Of a DNA stretch of 64,000 bases, positions 1 through 8,100 are shown in pieces; position 1 is the stretch's first letter, and every line of letters starts with the position of its first letter. The notes beneath the pieces were generated by a model. That model did not search any database and was not told the origin of the DNA. It was given only the letters and a program-made list of their open reading frames with translations. Source of the stretch: Aliikangiella coralliicola (GTDB lineage Bacteria > Pseudomonadota > Gammaproteobacteria > Enterobacterales > Kangiellaceae). Made by a program: the position numbers and the translations under genes. The stretch is from positions 248,001-312,000 of the forward strand of contig NZ_ML660169.1 in NCBI RefSeq assembly GCF_007004725.1, given 5' to 3'.

Positions 1-2
1 TT

Positions 3-1757
3 TTATTTGAGTCTATTGGGAAATTATCAGGGTTTGCTTTTCCTGATTGGTCGGCCTGGTCAATTCGAGGCGCAGTTGCGTTAATTTCAATTTTCTGGTT
101 TTGGAAAACACTGGCAAAGGAAAAAATGTTTTTGTCGCAAGCGTTCGCCAGCTCTGCACAAACTAAAGTAGCGAGCATGCGGCATCTCACCAAGCATGGC
201 GCAAAACAGACCGATAATCCAACGATTACCATTCAACCCGGTAATGAGCAATTAGTTGCCAAAGCGGAGATGACCTTGCTCGACCTGTTGGAGGCGAATG
301 GTCACAATATCAACTCAGGTTGCCGCATGGGAGCTTGTGGTGCCGATCCCGTGGCGATTGTCAAAGGCGAAGAAAACCTTAACGAAAAGTCGGGCGAAGA
401 AACTGCGACGCTTGAGCGACTAGGCTATAAAAAAGGTGTGAGAATGGCTTGTTGCGTTAAAGCAACTTCCAGCGTAACAATCAATCTCGACCCAGAGTCT
501 GTCGAACAGGAAGAAGATGAATCTGAAGTTGCGCAGGACGACAATATTCATTCAGTGGTGATTATCGGTAATGGAATCGCCGGCGTTACTGCTGCCGATT
601 ACATTCGTCGGCATCACAAAAACTGCGAGATTCATTTGATCGGTGCGGAAAAATATCCACTTTATAACCGAATGGCCATCAGTAAGTTAATCTATGGTCG
701 AACAGCGTTGCAAAGCCTCATTTTAATGCCGGATGAATGGTATAAAAAAAGAGACATTCAACAATGGTTAAATACACAGGTCGAATCGATTGACCCTACT
801 AAAAAGGTCGTTACGCTCGCCACCAGGGAATCCATTAACTACGACAAACTCATTATTACGACGGGTAGCAATGCACGGATCCCTGCAATCAAAAATTGGG
901 CAACTCAAGGTTGCTTTACGTTGCGAACTGCCGAAGACGGTATGAGTATTAGAACTTTTTTACAAGATCATCAATGTAAACGCGTTATAATCGCTGGAGG
1001 CGGCCTACTTGGTTTAGAAGCCGCTTACGCCTTTACACAGGTCGGTATGCGTGTCACAGTGTTAGAGCGCTCAAAATACCTGTTGCGCCGTCAACTCGAT
1101 GAGAAAAGTGCCAACCTGCTTCACGCCTATCTAAGCGCCCTTGGCATCACAATTATTTACCAGGCAGAGGTTGACGAGGTAATTGGTAATGAAATGCTCG
1201 AAGCCATTAAATTGAAAACCGGCGAAAAAATTCTTGCCAATCTGCTACTGGTAGCAGCCGGAATCGTTGCCAACCAAAAGCTCACCAAAGACGATATTCT
1301 AAAAACCAATAAAGGAATTTTGGTTGATGACCATTTGCAAACTAGCCAGAGAGACATCTATGCAGCCGGCGACATTGCTGAGCTCGATGGTTCCAACGGA
1401 AAGCTGCCGGGCCTGTGGCCCATTGCTGTTGACCAAGGAAGAATTGCAGCAATTAACGCATTGGGAGGCGATCAGGTTTATGTCGACAAGCCGGTAGCGA
1501 CCGGTCTGAAAGTGGTTGGTGTAGAACTCACTTCAATGGGTACATTTATTGGCGAAAAAGAAGACTCAGAAATTATTTTCAAAACGAAAGATCGCTACCG
1601 AAAATTGGTCATTCGAGATCAAAAGATTATTGGTTGTATTCTATTAGGATACCCTGAGTTTTCCGGACAGATTGCTAATTATATTAACCAGAAAAAGACG
1701 CTAACAGAAAGCGATATAAAGGCGTTACGAGAAAACGACTGGCACTTATTTATCTGA
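3..1757 (+). CDS. Membrane-anchored 2Fe-2S ferredoxin / FAD-dependent pyridine nucleotide oxidoreductase fusion (5' end outside window)
   Basis: The frame is open from the first bases of the window, so the first in-frame ATG (126) is probably internal and the gene starts upstream. The residues before that ATG include a hydrophobic run (AVALISIFWFW) followed by Lys residues, which looks like a membrane helix. From Met126 (residue 1) a plant-type ferredoxin domain covers about residues 30-125, with C66, C71 and C109/C110. The usual third ligand position is Asp74 (CRMGACGAD). A pyridine-nucleotide-disulfide reductase follows: an FAD-binding GNGIAG near residue 145, a second Rossmann motif GGGLLG near 290, and the late FAD motif YAAGDIAE. 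This arrangement resembles NirB/rubredoxin-reductase flavoproteins. It probably moves electrons between NAD(P)H and a membrane partner; the partner and the missing N-terminal part are unknown. Confidence 0.8.
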   Translation, partial: LFESIGKLSGFAFPDWSAWSIRGAVALISIFWFWKTLAKEKMFLSQAFASSAQTKVASMRHLTKHGAKQTDNPTITIQPGNEQLVAKAEMTLLDLLEANGHNINSGCRMGACGADPVAIVKGEENLNEKSGEETATLERLGYKKGVRMACCVKATSSVTINLDPESVEQEEDESEVAQDDNIHSVVIIGNGIAGVTAADYIRRHHKNCEIHLIGAEKYPLYNRMAISKLIYGRTALQSLILMPDEWYKKRDIQQWLNTQVESIDPTKKVVTLATRESINYDKLIITTGSNARIPAIKNWATQGCFTLRTAEDGMSIRTFLQDHQCKRVIIAGGGLLGLEAAYAFTQVGMRVTVLERSKYLLRRQLDEKSANLLHAYLSALGITIIYQAEVDEVIGNEMLEAIKLKTGEKILANLLLVAAGIVANQKLTKDDILKTNKGILVDDHLQTSQRDIYAAGDIAELDGSNGKLPGLWPIAVDQGRIAAINALGGDQVYVDKPVATGLKVVGVELTSMGTFIGEKEDSEIIFKTKDRYRKLVIRDQKIIGCILLGYPEFSGQIANYINQKKTLTESDIKALRENDWHLFI

Positions 1758-1806
1758 CTCGTATTTATCTGACTCGTATTTATCTAACCTGTATTTATCT
1801 AGCCTG
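1747..1806. repeat. 15-bp tandem repeat, four copies, spanning the stop codon
   Basis: Four head-to-tail units lie at 1747-1761, 1762-1776, 1777-1791 and 1792-1806. The first two are identical (TATTTATCTGACTCG); the last two differ in the final six bases. The first unit encodes the last residues and the TGA stop of the oxidoreductase, so the array grew from the gene's 3' end into the spacer. Confidence 0.9.
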
Positions 1807-1845
1807 AATTAGAGATAAATATTACTAACGCGTTTTAGCAATATT

Positions 1846-2232
1846 TCAGTTTTTATCTAGCCACTCGATGGCATCTTGATCGTTATTAAAAATTCTTACA
1901 TTCATCGAAGTTGGTCGAGGGATTTTTTCGCCCATGACATTATCCGCGTAAGATGTCGAGTTGTGATCAACCCAGGCACAAGTTACTGGCCTCGAATCGT
2001 TGAGCTGAATAAGTTTATTGATGAGCAGTGGAATTTCCATTTTGTCAATTTGTCCATTCAACAACACGGTCGCGTGGATCTTGTTAACGCCATACTCTTC
2101 GCAATCTCGATAAATTCGTTTCCAGAGCAGGTAAGATGAGCGGAAATCGCGGTCACCAGTGACCAGGTAACGGAGGCGATCTCCTTCATGCCTCATGATG
2201 ACTTCATAGCTTGTGCATTCGACGTCTAGCAA
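1846..2232 (-). CDS. Hypothetical protein, possibly SpoIIAA/STAS-like fold
   Basis: A 128-residue cytoplasmic protein without signal peptide or membrane segment. I do not recognise a named family with certainty. The pattern, an early beta-rich segment (DRLRYLVTGDRDF), a central LLNGQIDKMEIP and a C-terminal VRIFNNDQDAIEWL, resembles small SpoIIAA-like proteins that end in a strand plus an 'A..WL' helix. The listed start is TTG with only a weak G-rich stretch upstream; an ATG twelve codons in (2196) is the alternative. It is convergent with the preceding oxidoreductase and stands alone. Confidence 0.6.
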   Translation of the reverse strand: MLDVECTSYEVIMRHEGDRLRYLVTGDRDFRSSYLLWKRIYRDCEEYGVNKIHATVLLNGQIDKMEIPLLINKLIQLNDSRPVTCAWVDHNSTSYADNVMGEKIPRPTSMNVRIFNNDQDAIEWLDKN

Positions 2233-2824
2233 AATGATTGCCCCCGAATCGATCGAAACTAGTTGATGGCACTTTTTTATCGTTATTTATCATCATCCCT
2301 AACTTGATTGGTGTACATAACCGATTGCCTCACGCAGTCTATTATCTCACATCGTCGATTATCACCTGCCGTTTATTGTCATTTATTCCTTTTAATAGCA
2401 TTTATTTTTTAAACGCTTACCAAATCAGACAGCCTTAGGATGCAACAAGGTTTATCAAATTGAATGTAACTTCAATCCATACCATTGATTCGACTTCTAG
2501 AGGGTTCATTCAAGTTTTATTGAGATAGAAACGCCAAAGTCCAATTCTAAAATACCACTTTATCACAATTACTACTATTTCATAGCGAAATTAATAACGC
2601 GCTAAAAATGTGAATTATGTCACACTTTGTCTGGCAGTAATCCTTTTAGCATGGACAGACCACTGACCTCTTCCCAGTATCGTGTTTCCTGAAATGATTT
2701 TTAAGGTTGCATCGTAAAATTTGTCTTATCAATGTGGTTAATTGAATAAATTTTTAATCCTGAAAAACATTTTCAGCGTTTTACTCCAACAACATTAATC
2801 AATCGAGTATGGAAGGCGATGAAA
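2233..2824. other. Intergenic region, no gene seen
   Basis: About 590 AT-rich bases between the divergent hypothetical gene and the lipase-like gene. A short open frame at 2238-2438 has no ribosome site or recognisable content and I do not call it. The region must hold promoters for both flanking genes, but I could not pick a convincing -35/-10 pair. Confidence 0.6.
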
Positions 2825-4966
2825 ATGAAATTATCGAACAAGCTCTTAAAAGCTAATTTATTAACAACCAGTATTGCCAGCTTATTTTTTACAACTTTTA
2901 CTGTTGGTGCGGCGCAAAACCCACCTCCCACTTCTCTAGCCAAACATGTCGCCGTCGCGGCCGAAAATCTTGCCGAACAAAAATTACCGAGTGCTCAATC
3001 CAAAGGTATTTTTAGCCACTCAAGCATGTTACCCATTTTAATACCTCGTTCTACTAGTGGAACACTCAATGCTAAGTCTACTTCACAGGCTACGAATCAA
3101 CCGCTCACTATTAATCAATCGATTCTTTTCGATGGAGAATCGAATAGCCCGTTAGTGTTTATCAGCCCAGACTCTGAACAATGGTTGTTGACTGTTACCG
3201 ATCCTGACGGACGACAAGTTCTTAATGAAACTAACGCCACCAACAATCGACTGACAGTAGAAAACATTACAGTTGGACAGAAGAGCTTTAAAGGAAAACA
3301 ACTGCTAATTAAGACGCCAATAGCAGGAAAATGGAATGTTCAACTTACCCGCAACGAACGCGTCAAAAATTCGACCTCAGTCTCATCGACCAACGATAAA
3401 ATTGATACTGCAAATCAGCCAATTGGGTATCTATTATTCAAAGGCGATCCAAACTTCAAGCTATACTCTCACCTGGACGATAACCTGACTATTCTCAACA
3501 GAAATATTAATGTTGTAGCTTACATGGTCAATGCTAAAACTGATCGCGGTGATCGAGAGCTTATGTTACGGAAACATCCACTTCAAGGGATGATAACCAA
3601 AGCAACAGCAAGAATTACAACGCCAGGCAATAATCTGGTTAAACTTGATTTGGCAGATGATGGGCTCAACGGAGATAAACTGGCAGGAGATGGAGTTTTT
3701 TCTGCGAAAATACCCACCCATGAAACTGGGGTTTACACCAGCCAAGTCACTATTGAAGGCATTCGCTCAGATGGCATCCGTTTTTCTCGCACTACCACCG
3801 ATCTTTATCCTGTCGAAGCCCCCGCTTTCAATTTCACTCAAGCAGCGGCAAACTTAACACTTAGTGGCCAAACAACCGGAATAGTTTCTGTACCGGTAAA
3901 ACAATTGGAGCCAGAAACTTCAGTTTTCATGGCCGGAGAAATCTGGGGAACTGACGCCTATGGTTTACAAAAACCTGCTGCCTGGATCGGCGGCATCGTA
4001 TCTCCGGAAAAAAGTAATCAGAATGCTAATCTGAACTTGTCGTTCGATATTCGTTGGTTAAAACGCGCAAAACTAACGGCACCTTTCGTTTTGAAATCTC
4101 TCCGTTTGCAAACCGTTAATACCAATGTACCAATTGCTCAGGTAGAACAGCTACCGCTCAATCTATCTCATCAAACATCACGCAATCTGCAAGCCGTTTT
4201 AGCGGAAAATAAGTGGCAGAAAAACGCGCTTGATGGAAATCTTGAAATCACACCTGAAATGCTGAGAGGCAAACCACCAGTATCACTAAACAAAACCACA
4301 CAAGCTGCTTCGGGTAGCGCATTAATGTTAGTTCATGGCTATTGCTCAGGCGGTGTCTGGAATACTAATCACTTCACCAATTCGATAGAATTTCAAGACT
4401 ACAAAAAGAACCGAACTCATGATGAATTTGCCCAGCTAATAAAGAATTTTGGCGCGAGCTATTCGTCCTTTGGTGTGGTCGCTCACAGTCAGGGTGGCGC
4501 AGCAGCGTTACACCTGCTTGCGAAATATTGGACCGGTTTAGACAATGCCAGCGGCGGTCGTAAAATTCAATCATTGGGCACACCTTACCAGGGAACTGCA
4601 CTGGCTGGAAACGCAGCGCTACTCGGTCAGTTATTTGGAATCGGCTGTGGCCCAAATACCGACATGACATACAGCGGCGCGGCAAACTGGTTGGCAACAA
4701 TTCCTAGTTGGGCAAGAGCTGAAGTGGATTATTATACAACCTCGTTTAAAACTCGCTGGTGGGCTTACGATTATTGCCATTTAGCAACCGATCTATTTCT
4801 TGATGATCCAGAAGATGGAACCACTGAGAAATGGGCGGGACAGTTATCCGGCGCAGTGAACAAAGGCCACAAAAAAGGTTGGTGTCACACAACGGGAATG
4901 CGGGATACCGCGCAATATAAAGATAGCAGCCGCAACTCGTCTATGAACTCCCGAGCTGCACGATAA
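2825..4966 (+). CDS. Secreted alpha/beta hydrolase (lipase/esterase-like) with Ig-like middle domain
   Basis: The protein starts with a signal peptide (hydrophobic run LLTTSIASLFFTTFTVGA, predicted cleavage after it). The middle region contains DDGLNGDKLAGDGVFSA, typical of the 'choice-of-anchor X'/Ig-like segment found in secreted proteins. The C-terminal third is an alpha/beta hydrolase: an oxyanion region LVHGYCSGG, a nucleophile elbow AHSQGG and a GTPYQGTALAG loop as in extracellular lipases. Counting from the ATG at 2819, His506 and Ser557 are the oxyanion-region His and the probable nucleophile. I prefer the ATG at 2825 because GGAAGG (2811-2816) is 8 bases before it but only 2 before the ATG at 2819. 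Substrate is not readable. It stands alone, with a hairpin downstream. Confidence 0.8.
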   Translation: MKLSNKLLKANLLTTSIASLFFTTFTVGAAQNPPPTSLAKHVAVAAENLAEQKLPSAQSKGIFSHSSMLPILIPRSTSGTLNAKSTSQATNQPLTINQSILFDGESNSPLVFISPDSEQWLLTVTDPDGRQVLNETNATNNRLTVENITVGQKSFKGKQLLIKTPIAGKWNVQLTRNERVKNSTSVSSTNDKIDTANQPIGYLLFKGDPNFKLYSHLDDNLTILNRNINVVAYMVNAKTDRGDRELMLRKHPLQGMITKATARITTPGNNLVKLDLADDGLNGDKLAGDGVFSAKIPTHETGVYTSQVTIEGIRSDGIRFSRTTTDLYPVEAPAFNFTQAAANLTLSGQTTGIVSVPVKQLEPETSVFMAGEIWGTDAYGLQKPAAWIGGIVSPEKSNQNANLNLSFDIRWLKRAKLTAPFVLKSLRLQTVNTNVPIAQVEQLPLNLSHQTSRNLQAVLAENKWQKNALDGNLEITPEMLRGKPPVSLNKTTQAASGSALMLVHGYCSGGVWNTNHFTNSIEFQDYKKNRTHDEFAQLIKNFGASYSSFGVVAHSQGGAAALHLLAKYWTGLDNASGGRKIQSLGTPYQGTALAGNAALLGQLFGIGCGPNTDMTYSGAANWLATIPSWARAEVDYYTTSFKTRWWAYDYCHLATDLFLDDPEDGTTEKWAGQLSGAVNKGHKKGWCHTTGMRDTAQYKDSSRNSSMNSRAAR

Positions 4967-5016
4967 AACTCACTTAATGTGAAAATATCACCCAGTAAAA
5001 ACTAAAATAATCAAGG

Positions 5017-5050
5017 CCTGATAGTAGTGGATTTTTCCACAACTATCGGG
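5017..5050. terminator. Hairpin between convergent genes, possible bidirectional terminator
   Basis: GATAGT-A-GTGG (5020-5030) pairs with CCAC-A-ACTATC (5037-5047) across a 6-base loop, extended by a CC/GG pair. It sits between the ends of the lipase gene and the hybrid kinase gene. Neither strand has a clear T run, so true termination is uncertain. Confidence 0.45.
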
Positions 5051-5120
5051 TCTAAAATCATTTAAAAATTGAAACTGAAGATAGGCCGAAGGAGATCAAG
5101 GTAGTAGCTGGTTGAAATGA

Positions 5121-8100
5121 CTAGTTATTGTCAATCATTGACTGAGTCACATCGGTTATCTGTTCAAACTCGAATTGAGAAACCACCCGATTAATTTTCT
5201 CGGCTAAAATTTCATTTTGTTGTTCGATAGAAATATTCAACTGTTCGATAGAACTTACATCTCCGCTAAGTGCAGCATTATGCAGCTGAGTTAGCTGCGC
5301 CACTGAGAGCACAGCTAAATCTTCAACGGTAATTTTTTTCGTGCTATCCGTTTCAGCAGAAATATCGTTTTGATATTCAAACTGAACATTTAAGTGTCTA
5401 GTCATAAGCTCGAATAATTCTTCAGCTCGAAATGGTTTACGCAAAAAATCATCACAACCTGCGCCTAACACAATCGAGCGCTCTTCTTCAAATGCGCTGG
5501 CAGTTAATGCAATAACCACAGTGTTATTTCCATTAACCGACTCTTTTATTTTTTCAGTGGCACCATAGCCATCTAACACGGGCATCTGCATATCCATCCA
5601 GATTAAATCAGGATTTATTTCTTTCCAGACAGCTATTGCTTCTTCGCCATTACTTGCACTGTGAACCTCAAAGCCAACATTCTGCATGAGATTAACCAAC
5701 AACTGACGACCGTCTGAACTATCATCCACGACCAAAATGCGGTATTGGCGTTGTCCTTTTGCAAGCCTGATTACTCTTCGTCCGGTGGAATAGGATGCTA
5801 TTGAGTGAGTACCGGCTTCTTTAATGTCTATATCAAACCAAAATCGACTACCTGAGCCTACTTTGCTAACAACTTTAATCTGCCCCCCCATGAGCCCTAC
5901 AAATTCCTGGCTGATTGATAACCCCAAACCTGTTCCTTCCCTCGCCTGGCGCCCAACTTCAGTTTGACTGAAAGGCTTAAACAGTAGAGCCAATTCTGAA
6001 TCGGCAATACCTGGACCGGTATCCTCAACTTCAAAGCCTAAACGAGGCTGAGGTAGCTTTTGGTATTTTGCGCTTAGCGTTACCCCGCCTTGTGTCGTAA
6101 ATTTAACTGCATTAGACAATAAATTAATCAGTACCTGACGTAATTTCCGTTCATCAGTTCTGACTGTTCTGGGTGTTAGCTCAATATTTTCAAAACGCAA
6201 AAAGATACCTTTGTTTTTCGTGCGCAAACTAAACATTTCTTCAATATTGTTTAAAGCAGTGTGAAGGTCAAAATCTTTTGGCTCAAAAGCACTACTGCCT
6301 GCTTCGATTTTTGCCATATCCAGAACATCATTGATTAAGTCAAGAAGGTGCTCACCGCTTCGGTGGATAGTTCCTAGATACTCATTAACTTTTTTCGGAA
6401 CGCCAGCAGCAAATTGAGAGAGTTCTGAGAATCCTAGAATAGCATTTAAAGGTGTGCGTAGCTCGTGGCTCATATTCGCCAAAAAAGCGCTTTTAGCCTT
6501 GTTGGCTTCCTCGGCAACTTCTTTGGCTTGCAGCAGTTCCGCATTAGCTTCTTCAAGCTGCGCCGTACGAAGTTGTACTCGTTCTTCAAGTTCAGCATAT
6601 ACCTTGGCGTTATCAAGTGAAACCGCTGCTTGCGCAGAAAGTATCTCCAAAAGTTCAACTCGAGCCTCGGTAAAAACACCAGCACTTAAATTATTTTCCA
6701 AATACAGCAACCCCATCTGCTCAGCCTGCCGCGTAATTGGCATACACAAAATAGATTGTGCTTCACTGGTAACTAAATAGGGATCTGAGGCAAAACGCTC
6801 ATCCAGCAATGCTTCATCTAGAACAATTGTTTCGCCGGTACACTGAACATAGGTCACTATTGCCAACGACAACGAGTCGCTTTGTTCCACTGAAATTTGC
6901 GGACATACCCGAATATTCCCCGGCGCTATTTCACCCTCTGCTTCAATTCGCAAATCACCTTTTTCATCAAGCAGCAGCGTGCCTTTTCTTGCACCAGCAT
7001 TTTCCATCATGATTCTCAACATGACCACCAGCAACCTTTCCAGATTGATTTCTCTGGCGATTGCATTTGCTGCTTTGGTTACTGTCATCAGATCAAGTGG
7101 GCCAATCTCCTGAGTACCTGCAGTCGGCGTAATGCCAGTACTAGTTTGAGTGTTTTTCTGAGCCATTTGCGAACTGAATGAAAATAACTGACTGAACTTT
7201 TCTTCCAGGTCTCTAGCTTTACTTTCAGCGCCCCATAACTTGTATCCATACACGGCATCAGCAAGGTAAGTCGCTGCAATTTTCTTACGCCCTTGTCTCA
7301 ACCAGAACTGCCCGCAAAGTTCACTACCGAGTGCTTCATATACAGTAAACCCCTGCTCTTTGGATGCGGCAATTGCATGATCATATAAGTCAGCGGCCTT
7401 CAAAGGATCATTACAAATTTCCGCCTCGACAAGAAGATATTTATCCAGAAAATTATCTGGACATAACTCAGCCCACATCTTCATTTGCTGCTGGTTTTGG
7501 TTGAGTTGCTCTGCCCAGTCTTTTTTTTCTGATTCTGTCCCATCACAACAAAGGCGCGCCAGGATCAGGGAGTCATAAAAATAATGGATGGCTGCAGATA
7601 TAAAGGGTTTGAATAATGGTAGAAGCTCTCTGGCTTTCTGACTCATCGATAGCGCTTCACGATATAGACCAAACAGGTAATAGTTCAATGACTTGTATAT
7701 ATAATAGTCACCGATATCAATCCCCGCATGTTGTGACTGTTCGATAAAGGTTTCTTCATCAAAATCGTCGCTGTTGAAACTAAAAGGTATCTCGTTTTTT
7801 CCCTGGAGGCAGAGAAGAATGTGTCGGTTACAATTTGAGCCCTGATAGCAAAATAGGTTACCTGTTTTAGCAGAAAAAGCCATGCCTTCTTCGACAGTTT
7901 TTAACACCTCGGATAAAGCCTTACCTTCTTCAAGAAATATTCCAAACCTTGCCAAGTAAGTATATCCTGCATTTTGCAGATCGCCCATTTCAACGAGATA
8001 CCGAAGCGCATTAGAAGAATATTCTCTTGCTTCTCGATATGGCCGATGCCACAGACAAGCGGCAGCGCAATAACTAAAATAAGCTTTGCCCAGTGCGAGC

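Noticed and set aside
2238-2438. 66-codon open frame before the lipase gene
   Set aside because: No ribosome site, no family pattern, odd composition; sits in a promoter-like AT-rich spacer.
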